The notes under the pieces are model-generated. The model did not search any database and was not told where the DNA came from. It saw only the letters and a program-made list of their open reading frames with translations. The position numbers and the translations under genes were made by a program. From positions 2,480,001-2,544,000 of the forward strand of contig NC_057316.1 of assembly GCF_000687475.1 (NCBI RefSeq): 64,000 nucleotides of DNA. The letters run 5' to 3'. Source of the stretch: Ustilaginoidea virens. Its lineage: Eukaryota > Ascomycota > Sordariomycetes > Hypocreales > Clavicipitaceae. This document shows positions 1 to 10,561 of the stretch, piece by piece; positions within the stretch are counted from its first letter, which is position 1, and every line of letters begins with the position of its first letter.

Positions 1-59
1 AGGTCAGCCTCTACTTCTTCTTTGAGGCCTTAGGGGTCAGGCTCTTTATATTCCTATAA

Positions 60-1500
60 GAAAATATGGAATTTTTTGTTATTAGGGGTAGTACGGTGGG
101 ATCGGTTCTTTATTTATCGGTCCTTTAATTCTTATTGCTCTTTAGCAGAATAGTTAGATAATTAATACCCTATTTTATTACAAATAAAGCATCTTCTTTA
201 ATGGGGCCTAGCTGGAAAGGCGCGATTCTATTGTTGCCATTAATACTGCTGCTGTGGCCCGAATTGGCGTTAGGGGCGGGATTGACTATATCTACGGTCT
301 GTAAATAACGCCACATTATTATTAATATCGTCAGTATCGTGATATTATTGTTATTGAAGGAAATGATGCTATTAAGTTGTATAGATTGACTTATAGATAG
401 AAAGGGATCGCCGTAGGTTAGCGGCAAGGCCTTCGAATATAGGGGCATAACGATATAAGGCCTGGCTATACTTAGGGGTATCCCTTATAGCGTTAAGGAC
501 TTATCGGTAAAGCTTTGTATCAGCTGTAAAGGGGGGAAAAAGACTACGATATAGGCGTTAAAGTTCTTCCAATAGGATATTAAGGCATTCTAGCTTTAAC
601 TTATCGGGATGTTTCGTAATAGTTGATTGGAGTATTATTCTATTCTAATGGTATAAATAAAATTACTCTATGCTTTTATTTTCGAAATGATTCTTGACTT
701 TGCGGACTATATCGTTAAAAGTGAGGGTATTACGAATGCGTTTAATATTATCAAAGTAGTAAGTCTCAGCATCGCCGATTAATATGATTTGAAATGCTCT
801 AGTGAATGTATTATCGGGTAATCCTAATAGGCGGCACTTGCTCTTAAAGGATATGACTTTTAGTATAATAAAGTTATCTATTTTGCTGCTATATCTATCC
901 TCTATACGATAGCTGCGTAAGAGGTTAGATATCTTCTTCGATATATTATTAAACCCGTTTTGGGAATAATTTTTTTGGTTAAACCCGGCCTCTGCGTAGG
1001 CTTTTTAGGTATAATCTTAGGGGTATTCTAGAGGGTATTCCGGAACGGCTTATCGGTTGCCTTATGGTAGGCTAGCGGGGTTTCTTGCGGGGTTATCCTA
1101 TAACCTAGGTCAGTCTGGGTTTACTAGTCCTCCCGTTAAGACGGTCCGTTCATCGGCCTAAGTAGGCTGATATTAGTGGGAAAGGCCAGGTGCTGTGCCT
1201 ATTTTTGGCATTATCGGATGAGGCATTTGGGCCTACGGGCCGCGATACCGCGATTCGTAATATCTGGTATTAGGGGCGGCATTAGTAGTATTGGCTTGGA
1301 GGGTATTATTATTGGGGTCCTCTATTGAAGGAAGTATATCATCGGGGCCTATAACCCGAGCTCTATTGGGTATACTATGACCTCGAGGGGCATTAGAATA
1401 GCCGCCTCGGCTAGCCCGGCTAGGGGTATAACCTCTAGGGTGTAATATTTAATCAGTCGGGCTATAGTCTTCATCGATTGTTGCATATTGTTATTGATGA
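60..1500 (-). mobile_element. RIP-degraded Ty1/copia-type gag relic (left part of an element running off the window)
   Basis: Read on the minus strand from about 1380 to 60, one frame stays protein-like for hundreds of bases. It is broken mainly by TAA and TAG codons that fit CAA/CAG glutamine codons after C-to-T change. The stretch near 970-690 resembles fungal copia gag (short motifs LLGLPDNTF and AFQIIL). Near 190-100 lies a CNKIG...SNYSAKEQ segment like the Cys/His zinc knuckle that ends such gag proteins. Pol would lie left of base 1, outside the window. The whole stretch is AT-rich with many TA dinucleotides, which is typical of RIP. Its own 5' LTR should lie to the right (about 1500-2900) but I could not delimit it. 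Inactive relic; family assignment fairly confident, edges approximate. Confidence 0.6.
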
Positions 1501-2419
1501 TGCTAGGAGCTTTCCCCTATTTCGAATAGCGGCCTATTGTAAATAGGCGTCTTCCCTTTGGGTTATTAGGACCGGCCCCTTTCTTCTTTGGTAGGGGCAA
1601 AGGTAAGAGGCTTTTTCGATATAGAGGGGGGAATAATAGGTTATTATGACTGTGATCGTGCTACCCTTAGTGTTGTGAAGTCCCTTATTATTGAAGTTTG
1701 TGAGGATCTTCTTAAGGGCCTTACTGTAGTAGGTGCTCGTAATGAATTCCGTAAGCCTGTGCGTGAGCCTGTGATTTCTTAGTCAAAATTGCCGATAGGT
1801 ACTAATGCTTCCCTATGAGGGTTGAGGTATGACTAGAATATCTTATAGCCTAGCTGACGGTCGATCTCTTCTTAAGGTTATTTAGGATTCTATTGTTGTT
1901 AAAGGCATTCCATTAAGGTAGGTATTATGATGGAGCCTAATGCTCCGATATATATACCGTGATCCCATAGGTATATGCGGAATTCGCGTAGGAATGGAGG
2001 ATTAATGCGGTTAAATAGTTATTTATCCCATTCACTATAGTCTTCATGGAATAGTTCCTATAGGTCGTCGTTAATAATACAATCCTTCTTATAGGTATAG
2101 ATTAAGAAGGCCAGGCGGTTGTGTAATGCCATAGTAGTGGTATTAGGGGTAATTGGCTCTATTGCAGTGGCTTAATTATTATCAAGTAAGGGGGTAAATT
2201 GCTATAACCTTTCGGGCAATGCTAGTTATAATGTTAATGATCGTGATCGTGCTATAGTGTTAAGAGGAGGGTTTAAAAGGGGGGGATATATTATAAGGAG
2301 TATAATATTTACTTTTGTAAAGAGTATAAGATTCATGCCTCATAAGGTTATTATAAGGAATATAAGAGGGCTTTTACCGGTAGGGGTAAAAGAGAGAAAA
2401 GAAGGGGTTAGTTAGTAAG

Positions 2420-2640
2420 ATAACCGTTTAATAGAATAGGTTATTTGCCTCCTATAGTAAGCAGGTGACCGTTCAACAGAATAGGTCAACCGCCTCCTAG
2501 ATACTAAGGGTATCTTTAAAGATTGTAATAGTTAGTATATTTTCTTCTTTTGTAATAGACGAAGGTAGAAGGGGTCTATATCATCCTTCCAATTAATCGG
2601 CAGTATAACCGTTCAATGGAATAGGTTATCTGCCTTCCTA
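2420..2640. repeat. Three dispersed copies of a 35-bp unit
   Basis: Copies lie at about 2420-2456, 2465-2499 and 2605-2640, with the core ACCGTTCAAYRGAATAGGT followed by a YYGCCTYCTA-like end. Copy 1 differs from copy 2 almost only by C-to-T and G-to-A changes, as expected when RIP acts on a duplicated sequence. Function unknown; perhaps subrepeats of a transposon leader or LTR. Confidence 0.6.
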
Positions 2641-2861
2641 ATTAGTATGATTTATAACGGAAATCGTCTCTTCGAGAGTAATCTTACTAATCTATAATGC
2701 ACCGTTCTTTGCGGGATATAATCCTGTGAGTAGTAGTTATCACCACTGATCAGTATTGATATAAACTCGGGGTACCTAGTTATATGTAGGGTCGCGCGCG
2801 TAGTATTAAGTACCGTAAGGTCACCGGTTAAAGGTATGATTACTTCTTTGATTATAACTGA

Positions 2862-3090
2862 CTAACTAAGAGGAAAGAAAGGAAGCAAAAGAGTAATTAC
2901 ACGATATGGCCTTTTTATACGTGCCGTAGTCACGTGCATCGGCGCGGTCGGGCCGGGCTGCCCGCGTGCCCTACCGGGCTTAGAGGCATAGGGGCAAAAG
3001 TGGCCACATCGTGCGCAACGGGTGTGCGCGGCACATCCGTCGCAATGTGCCCAATTGGGCACCTTGCGACAGCGATTCCGACAATATCCA
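2862..3090 (-). other. GC-rich island encoding a Cys-rich segment (transposon fragment?)
   Basis: Inside the AT-rich block, about 2930-3090 is clearly GC-rich. On the minus strand it encodes a Cys/His-rich peptide with the order CRNRC, CDGC, C-A-R-C-GH-F-C, followed by a basic Arg/Gly/Pro tail, and the frame ends at 2862. The spacing suggests a zinc-binding knuckle, as found near the end of some retrotransposon proteins, but I do not recognise the family. It may be a fragment of another element that escaped RIP or inserted later. Confidence 0.35.
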
Positions 3091-3099
3091 ATTATAATT

Positions 3100-4071
3100 A
3101 TAAGGCCTAAACTAGGCTATATTGGATCGTAGCTATTAAGATTCCTTTAAAATCTAGATTTAGACTATTTATAAGCCGCAAAAAAGGCACTCGACTATAG
3201 CTATATATAGAAGAATACCATAATAGAATTCCGGGCTAATATAGTAGAAATAGAAGTATTTTCTAATGCTTCCTATATTAACGATATCATAATACGATAA
3301 AGCAGTTAGGGCTATATAATTAAGCTCTTTAGCGGCCCGATTATATATAAATCGGGTTAATAGGATACTATTATAATATTATCAATAGAGGTAGAGCTTC
3401 TTGCGATATCTTATATAGTAAAAGAGGTTATCGCCTTTAAGAGATTATACGAGGAAGTTAGGCTCTAATTATATACCGATATCCTTATAATTTAATACGA
3501 TAATATTTAGATTATTCCCCTATTAAAGGAGGAATTCTTTAAGCTTATAATACGGCTTCGTTATATAGATATTCATTATTATTGGCTATACTAAGAGGTT
3601 CAGAAAAGAACGATCGATATTATATAGGTTCTAATGGGCAATATAGTCGCTAATAGTTTTATAAAGCCTCTAATAGGCCAGAAATTTAAAATCTTCCGCC
3701 GGTAATTTAGGCTTATTATTTTAAAGGGATCCTATAACGCTGGACCGCAGTCTTACGATATTGACCTTAGTGGTAAGGCAGAGCCTTAGAAGGACTAAAT
3801 GACGCCCTAAAAAATCAGATTGAAAGGGGCTTTTTAATAGCTGTACTTATTTCCTATGGAAAATTGGAATTTATAGTTTATTGCTGTTTTCGTACTTTAT
3901 ATATATGCTATTGGGCCTATTTACCCCTATATAGGTAGCCTATTTAATAATGGCACCGTCATTTTGCGCATATCGTTTTGAGTAGATTGATATTTCTACT
4001 TATTATCTTGCTTTGCACTGAATTTAGCTATATAGCAGGATATCCTTAAGAAAGCATATCCTGAGGGGGTG
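3100..4071 (+). mobile_element. RIP-degraded Ty1/copia pol relic: RNase H end, 3' untranslated part and polypurine tract
   Basis: In one plus frame from about 3225 to 3735 the order of conserved copia RNase H pieces is readable: EVFSNASY (the D-A-S-Y strand), a VELLAISY helix (the E-A-E motif region), YIDIHYYW (the H-I-D-I motif) and SFIKPL near the C-terminus. The frame is broken by TAG and TAA at positions where copia proteins commonly carry Gln or Trp. After the coding relic come about 330 bases of untranslated sequence and then a purine run (about 4061-4071) directly before the LTR, as expected for a polypurine tract. Orientation is opposite to the gag relic at the left edge, so these are two elements or an inverted nest. 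Not functional. Confidence 0.75.
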
Positions 4072-4266
4072 TGTTGGAGGGAAATTGGCTGTCTATAATG
4101 TGGATATCTGTTATATCTGAGGTAGGATGTGTAGAGTTCCCCCTAGATCAGTAAGCCCTTAGGGGTACCCCCTATCCCACTATAAATAGCTGGGAACACA
4201 AGTCTCTTAGAGGGGACTTGGTTCCTTCAATCAAGCATTATCGCATTTTCCCTGTGCATTCTGACA
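4072..4266 (+). mobile_element. 3' LTR of the plus-strand copia element
   Basis: The segment begins TGTTGGAGGGAAATTGG immediately after a purine tract and ends near ...CATTCTGACA, giving the TG...CA termini typical of copia LTRs at about 195 bp. It contains a TATA box, TATAAATAGC, at 4181, consistent with an LTR promoter reading rightwards. It is less AT-biased than the internal relic. The exact right border (4266) is judged from the terminal CA and is uncertain by some bases. The next gene, the PDK1-type kinase, starts 380 bp downstream in the same direction. Confidence 0.7.
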
Positions 4267-4645
4267 ATAGTGCAGACTTGTGCAGCAGTCAGCAAGGAGA
4301 CGACGTGCTTACTAGCAGGAAGTGGACTGTTGGCACCAGGCAGGCTACTAACAGGTACCTCTAACAGAGCAGCAACAGGTAGGTACCTAGGTACCTTCCT
4401 AGGTACCTACATACCACTAACCGGTTCTGCTCGTCCCCCGCACAGCTTGTCTGGTTATTAGGTAAGGCAGCTGCGGGATTCGGCACATTGTTCCGCCACC
4501 TGAAATTCGTTGGCAGTTGTTGGCAGTGGACTCCTGTGGACGGCTCTCCCCAGCTCAACCCATCGGAAGTTCCCCTTCTGTCTGCTTGGGATTCTGTCCT
4601 CTCTTGATCCAGGGACCAGATCAGGGCCCCTCTGGATCTGTGACC
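4267..4645 (+). promoter_or_regulatory. Leader/promoter region of the PDK1-type kinase with TACCT/AGGTA repeats
   Basis: This 380-bp stretch joins the LTR to the kinase start. At 4376-4412 it carries a run of overlapping AGGTACCT/TACCTAGGTA palindromic words. The same words recur in other intergenic regions of this window (for example 37279-37310 and 63007-63117). An ATG at 4517 is in frame with the kinase and could give a 43-residue N-terminal extension. Confidence 0.4.
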
Positions 4646-7024
4646 ATGAATGGGGACTTGAGTCTCTCTCGAGCCCTCGGCGGATTACGAATCGCTAACC
4701 CTGACGACGCTGCCGACGCTGCGCTCAACAACCTTACTCCTGTCACTGACGAATCGGCCAGAGTTGACCCCAACTTCAATCCGACTCATCACCCCGACAC
4801 CCACGGGGAACCTGCCTCGCTGGAAGGGGGCAATGGCTTGATAAACAAGCGACTTCATTCCGCCGATGCGGCAAACCCGGGCTTTACAGTTACAGTGCAC
4901 CAGCAGCAGGTGCCTGCTCCGATCCCAGCGCGAGATGATTCTTTGGCCAACTACCAGCTCGTTCATCCGGGAGAACAGACCGAGCCGGCTCAGTACGAGT
5001 ACGACGGCGGCATTCCGTTTTCGAAAGGCTCGGCAAGTGCGCCTGCTTGCTATGCTGCCCCCTCGGGGAGCGGTATCGCGTCCAGTGCAACAACAACAAG
5101 CTCGATGCCGCCACAGCTGTCCAGCGAGGACTGGAAAGATCGAGGAGCCGCCGTGGGGCTCCGTCGCGAAGTTGATCGATCAGGCCGTTTTGTCGTTCGG
5201 CAAATCAAGAAAGGCGTCCGTGATTTTTCGTTTGGCCGCGTTTTAGGCGAAGGCTCGTACAGCACGGTATATCTGGCCACCGACAGGCAGACCTTGAAGG
5301 AATACGCCATCAAAGTGCTCGAAAAGAGACACATCATCAAAGAAAAGAAGATCAAATACGTCAATATTGAAAAGAATACGCTTAATCGCCTCACAGAGCA
5401 TCCGGGCATCGTTCGCCTCTACTACACGTTCCAAGACGAGACGTCGCTGTACTACGTGCTCGATCTCTGCAATGGTGGCGAGCTGCTCGGCGTCTTGAAA
5501 AAAACGGGCACGTTTGACCTGGAATGTGCCAGGTTCTACGGAGCTCAGATCCTCGATGCTATTGATTATATGCACTCTCGTGGTGTAATACACCGTGACC
5601 TCAAGCCGGAAAACGTGCTGTTGGACGACCAGATGCACGTCAAGATTACAGACTTTGGCACCGCCAAACTTTTACAAGACCCGCGCGAGCCTCAAAACCC
5701 CAACTCTCTGGGTCGAGGCGGCCACCCTCCTGGCCCGTTGCCGCGAGAAACTGACAATGACGGGCGCGCCGCTTCCTTTGTCGGCACCGCCGAGTATGTC
5801 AGCCCCGAGCTCCTGACTCACAAAATGGCCGGCAAGGCTAGCGACCTGTGGGCCTTTGGCTGCATAATGTACCAGCTGCTTGCTGGACGGCCACCCTTCA
5901 AGGCCGGCAGTGAGTATCTCACTTTTCAGAAGATTGTGGGTCTTGAATACGATTTCCCGCCCGGCTTTCCCCCGTCTGCCCGGGACCTTGTGGAAAGGTG
6001 TTTGGTGCTAGAGCCTGCGAGGAGGTTGACCATAGATCACATCAAAAACCATGAGTTCTTTGACGGGCAGCTGTTCGGAAAGGGCCTTTGGCGAGTAAAG
6101 GCACCTCGACTGAGACCATACATGCCCCCCCCACAGGAGCCCACCATCATACAACTAAACGGCGGCGTAGCCTCACCAGCTGGGCCCTCAAACAGCAAGT
6201 CCAACCTGCTCAGATCGATGGCTCAACCCCAGCGCAGCGGTTCAGCGTCTGGTAACCGGCCTGCCAGAATCATTACCGAACTCCCACCTCCTACGCAACT
6301 AGACATCGAATGGTCCCCGGTACTGAACAGAAGCAACGAGCGCATCTTAAAACTCGGGGATCTCATGGTTGTCTCGAGCCCTCTGGTGAACAACCTTAAT
6401 AGGAAAGGATCCGACGAGGGACACAAGAAGCTGTCGCGTTTTTTTGGTGGCAGCACAACCAAGAAGAGGCAGCGGCTCGTCATGGTAACCTCAAGCGGGC
6501 GTATTGTGCTCGCTCCTGCCGGAGGAGAGGAGAAAAGGGCAAAACAGGAGATATCGCTGCTGTCGCCAGAGGCATCGTGGAGAACTCAGCGTGACGCGAA
6601 AGGACAACTTGTCTGGTGTGTCGATGCCGTAAGTGTTTTTTTTTTTCTCCTTTTTTTCTTCATGAGGCAGCTTCGCTAACTCTCTCTCCAGTGCGGCTAT
6701 CGTTACACGTTTGAAGAGACCAAGTCGTCGCCAAACGCTGACGAGGGGAGACCCTCTGCAGAGGAATGGGTCGAATGCCTGGAATTGGCCAAGGACATGG
6801 CGCTATCTCAAACCACAAATGCGCATGGTGATGATGCGCCTTTTGGCGAGATTTCCTCGACAGTATCGAGCCCGGCAAGCACACTCGGCAGCAGGGCTCA
6901 GTATCCTCCCGATGGTTACGGTGCCAACGATCGAAGTGGACGGGGCCGTCACGAGGAAGCCACTTCGAAAAGAAACAGATTCAGCAAAAGACAGTCCCGG
7001 AACGGTCTCGGACCCGCATTTTAA
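4646..7024 (+). CDS. PDK1/Pkh-type serine/threonine protein kinase with C-terminal PH domain
   Basis: Exons 4646-6628 and 6692-7024 (63-nt intron, GTAAGT...CCAG) give about 771 residues. The kinase domain spans residues ~192-473: glycine loop LGEGSYSTVY, AIK lysine (~221), HRDLKPEN (~315), DFG (~335) and an activation-loop GTAEYVSPE (~380) preceded by a Pro/Gly-rich insert. A PH domain follows (~563-695) and spans the splice site. Kinase plus C-terminal PH identifies a phosphoinositide-dependent kinase-1 homologue (yeast Pkh1/2, fission yeast Ksg1), which by family knowledge phosphorylates the activation loop of AGC kinases in sphingolipid, growth and cell-wall signalling. The N-terminal 190 residues are low-complexity. 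I prefer the ATG at 4646 (good context, start of the more structured N-terminus) over the in-frame ATG at 4517. The tail after the PH domain is basic and disordered. Confidence 0.9.
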
Positions 7025-8122
7025 CGGGGCTGGCGAGATGCCCCAGGAAACGCCAGGTTGCCCTCCGTTCTGAAGCCTCCTTGGTTGTTAAAAGAAGGTG
7101 TTCCTTTCGAGTATTCACAACTAGTTTGACGGCATATTGTCTAGTAGACACAATTTGGCATCATCAGCGAGGCGTAACAACAGCAAAGGGTTTGTTTCAT
7201 GTGCACTTATTCAAACGGTCTGATTTGGGGATTCTAATGAATAGAGGTGAGTCCCCTACAAGTAACGCCCCCCCCCCGATTTGGCAGACGCATATTGCTA
7301 TGGGCCAAGATTGAAACTTGCTAGGTGTGTTGATAAGCAGACTTCACTCACTAGGCCCAGAAATGTACAACATTAGAGCATGCAACGGAATATTGCTGAT
7401 TTCAACGGGGTAACAAGGCCCTTTGGCCTTCTTTTTTTTTCCCTTGTTTTTTTTTTTTTTTTTCGATACTCGTGCGAATCTGTTTCATACCAACGGCGTA
7501 TAGAAACAATGCGCCATCATGTCATAACTAACGGGTGTGTTTCTTTGGTGCAATTGTCGTCTCGTGTTTGGCGCGACACTCTCTGGTTTGGGCTTCAAAA
7601 CGCATACATACAATGACACCCCATGCGCTGTTCTACATTAATAAAGAGGTTGCAACATAAAGCAGCATAGAGAGTATAGCCAAAGTCTTGCTGGTCTATT
7701 TGGAAGGGGGCAAAATTTGCTGAGCGAAGGTAGGAGTGGGAAGAGGCTTATTCTCACAACATGGCCATGGCCTGGCCTCGGGAATTGTAATTTTAGGTTA
7801 TTACTTTTTGCAAAACTTGGCGTTTGGTCAAGGACCTTTTTTTTTTTTTTTTTTTTTTTTTTCGCGCCAAGCCACGAGCCCTGTTTCAAAAACATCAATA
7901 CGATCCGAGAGGATTCCACACCATCCTACTACGTACCGTGGTGCCGCTGCTTTGCTGTACCCTCTCTCAATACTCTCTCAATACGGTCAACAACAGCTCA
8001 GCCAGCTCCCCCCCCCCCCCCCCCCCGGCAATCTCTTAGGAGACGGATTCCCAACAGCTTGGTCAACAAGACCCACGGCAACAAGGGGTGTCTGAGTTCA
8101 GAAAAAAAAAGGGCACACGAGC
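7025..8122. other. Convergent intergenic region, no gene seen
   Basis: This region holds the 3' ends of the kinase (+) and the small minus-strand gene. It contains T-tracts at about 7432-7464, a run of about 24 T at 7838-7862, and a run of C at about 8010-8026. These are likely 3' untranslated and termination sequence. Open frames here are artefacts of the homopolymers. Confidence 0.5.
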
Positions 8123-8668
8123 CTAGGTTACGGTGTCTACCGTCCTGCTCTCGTCCCAGACATCCTTGCTCTCCCGCTCGACGGATCGAATAGCCACGGC
8201 CACCTGCTCCAACTTGGCGACGACGTCGGACACGCCGTCGTTGACGCGGCGGAAGTACCTGTCGTTTGCCTCGCGTCTCCTGGCGCCCAGCACGGCGTCG
8301 TGCTCGGGCTCGTCCGCCGAGCCGGCGGGCAGGTCGTCGGTCTCGTTGCGCGCCCAGGCCTGCGCGAGGCCGATCTGGGCAGACCGCAGCCGGCGGAGCT
8401 GCAGGTCGTGGTCGGGCCCGAAGACGTGGGTGCCGCCCGACGAGGCGGCCAGCTCGACGTCCTCCAGGATGGCCTGCATCTGCGCCCACAGGGCGTCGGT
8501 GCGGCTCAGCGCGCGGCCGTCGCGCTCGGGGGGGAGCGCATCCTGGCCGGGTGCGGGTGCGGGAGCGGGTGGTGCGGTGCTGGGCAGCGACACGTGCGAT
8601 GCGCCCGGGGAAGGGGGCAGGAAGAGGACGGGAGGGGGGTCGCGCGGACGGTTCTTTGGCGTGGCCAT
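8123..8668 (-). CDS. Hypothetical protein, 181 residues, predicted helical
   Basis: A single-exon minus-strand frame starts at the ATG ending at 8668 (MATPKNRPRDPPP) and stops at 8123. The first ~60 residues are Pro/Ala-rich and disordered. The rest is helical with heptad-like spacing (LWAQMQAILEDVELAAS, then a DAVLGARRREANDRYFRRVNDG stretch split by charged residues), suggesting a coiled coil. Codon use is strongly GC3-biased like neighbouring genes, which supports real coding. It is divergent with the dehydrogenase over about 650 bp. I do not recognise the family and assign no function. Longer open frame to 9118 upstream is probably untranslated. Confidence 0.6.
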   Translation of the reverse strand: MATPKNRPRDPPPVLFLPPSPGASHVSLPSTAPPAPAPAPGQDALPPERDGRALSRTDALWAQMQAILEDVELAASSGGTHVFGPDHDLQLRRLRSAQIGLAQAWARNETDDLPAGSADEPEHDAVLGARRREANDRYFRRVNDGVSDVVAKLEQVAVAIRSVERESKDVWDESRTVDTVT

Positions 8669-9321
8669 GGAGGTGAGGTGGTAGCGGTGCCCATGGGTGA
8701 AGTCGGGACGGAGGGCGGCTCGGCCGAGGTCGGTGGAGGTCTGTTGTCGTCGCACGATCAGGTGGGGGGGGGGCTTGCAGCCTTGCAGCCTTGCAGCCTC
8801 GCAGCCTTGCGCTGTGGCCTGTCGGCGACGCTGGTCAACAAACTTCCGACTCTGACCCCGGCCTAGGAGGGCGCACCTTGCAAGACCAGCATCAGCTTGA
8901 AGAGGCAAAGGTTGCCGGACACTCTTTTCGGAAACAAGATGCATAAATCTGGCCACGGCTCGCAAAATTGCTTCCGCTGAATCTCGAGAGTCGTTACATG
9001 TACCTTTTGGTCCTGGTAGCAAGCTCCCGATGGAACCCCACCATCCCCCCTCCCCCCCGCACCCCCCACCAGCGCACACTTTCCAGCCAATAACAATATG
9101 CCGTGCATCTCGCCGCAAGCTTCAAAACCCCCCTCCCATGGCACATCACATGCATGCCCTTTCCTTTCCTTGCCCCGTCGACAGATAACTTGCTGATGCT
9201 GTCAAACGACGCCTGGCTGCATCTTGCCCTCTTGCATCTGCCAGCGCCGACAACAGTCCCCCCCTTCCCCATCATCCGCCGCACGTCCCGTCTCTCGCCC
9301 GTCCCTCGGAGGTGCGAAGCG
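8669..9321. promoter_or_regulatory. Shared divergent promoter region (8123-8668 gene / dehydrogenase)
   Basis: About 650 bp lie between two start codons pointing apart. It contains a short CTTGCAGC tandem repeat near 8774-8802 and C-rich tracts near 9040-9070. I see no strong TATA box. The C/T-rich stretch upstream of 9322 is typical of fungal promoters. Confidence 0.4.
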
Positions 9322-10561
9322 ATGGCCTCCGCCGCTGCCAAACGCCTCGCCGGCAAAACCATCCTCATCACCGGTGCCTCGTCGGGGATCGGGCGGTCCA
9401 CAGCCCTCGAGTTTGCCCGCACCAGCCCCGACAACCTGCGGCTCATCATCACCGCCCGCCGAGCCGACGCCCTGCGCGACCTGGCCTCGCAGATCAAGAG
9501 CGAGGCCGGCGCCGGCGTCCAGGTCCTCCCCGTCAAGCTGGACGTTGCCAACGCCCAAGAGGTCCGCGACTTTGTCACCAACCTGCCGCAGGACTGGAGG
9601 GCAATCAACGTGCTAGTCAACAATGCGTAGGTCCCGAATCAAAAAAAGAAAACCAATCAACCCTTGCTTCACCGGGGGTTGGGGGCGGGGAGATGCTCCA
9701 TGACAGGCAGGCAAGCATGGCATGGCTGACTGAAACCTGAGCGATGATGTGCCTTTCCAGCGGCCTTGTCAAAGGCGTCGCCCGAGCCCCCGACATCGAC
9801 CCAGACGACATGAACGTCATGTTTTCCACCAACGTGACGGGACTGATCAACATGACGCAGGCGATACTGCCCGTCTTCCGCCAGCGCGAGCATGGCGGCC
9901 AGGGCGACATCATCAACGTGGGCTCCATAGCCGGCCGTGAGCCTTACCCCGGCGGTTCCATCTACTGCGCAAGCAAGGCTGCGGTTCGCAGCTTCACCGA
10001 CAGCCTGCGAAAGGAGCTCATTGCCACGCGCATCCGAGTCATGGAGATTGACCCGGGCCAAGTCGAGACGGTAAGAAAAACCCCTTCCCCTTCACCACCC
10101 CCTCAACCCCCCTACGCAAAGACTTGTGCGCACCTTGGGGGCGTTGTCGTGCGCGTTGCTGATGCGCTGCCTGCCAGGAATTCTCCTTGGTGAGATTTTA
10201 CGGCGACAAGGCCAAGGCTGATGCTGTTTACGCGTGAGTCCTGCCTGTCGCTTTCCCAAACCGCACCATTCCCGGGCCCAGTGCTGACCGGCGGACACTG
10301 TGCATCAGCGGATGCGAGCCTCTCACGCCTGAGGATATTGCCGAAGTCATTGTTTTCGCGGCTACTCGCCGCGAAAACGTCGTTGTTGCCGATACGCTCG
10401 TATATCCCAACCACCAGGTACGTCTGTGCGGTAGACTGCTTTTTGTAGACTACTTTTTGTCCTGCTTACCTTGGCCTCGGAGTGTTGTTCAAGTCGCTGA
10501 CCGCCTTGGGCTTTGCGTCTTCAAGGCATCCGCTCTAATCATGCATCGGAAAAGCACGTAA
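9322..10561 (+). CDS. NADP-dependent short-chain dehydrogenase (YMR226C/3-hydroxy acid dehydrogenase type)
   Basis: Five exons, 9322-9626, 9761-10070, 10178-10233, 10309-10417 and 10526-10561, give 271 residues, close to yeast YMR226C (267). Motifs: nucleotide-binding TGASSGIG (~residue 20), NNAG-type turn across the first splice site (VNNA|GL), catalytic Ser in NVGSIAG and Tyr/Lys in YCASK. The C-terminus has the typical VVADTLVYPNHQ strand and a short basic tail encoded by a 36-nt last exon. Family members oxidise L-serine, L-allo-threonine and related 3-hydroxy acids or reduce carbonyls using NADP(H); the exact substrate cannot be read from sequence. The region Ser-Tyr-Lys is intact, so the enzyme should be active. 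Confidence 0.9.

Larger units (their letters stand above)
1500..3095. other. AT-rich degenerate DNA with no intact gene
   Basis: This stretch lies between the minus-strand gag relic and the plus-strand RNase H relic. It is AT-rich, dense in TA-containing words, and has no open frame I can relate to a protein. The longest plus frame (1588-1782, 64 codons) matches nothing I know. It probably holds the unrecognisable LTR and leader of the minus-strand element plus other RIP-mutated repeats. Two pieces stand out and are listed separately: a three-copy 35-bp repeat at 2420-2640 and a GC-rich Cys-coding island at 2862-3090. Confidence 0.5.

Noticed and set aside
1588..1782. 64-codon frame in the AT-rich block as a gene
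   Set aside because: Short, no homology recognised, surrounded by RIP-like DNA.
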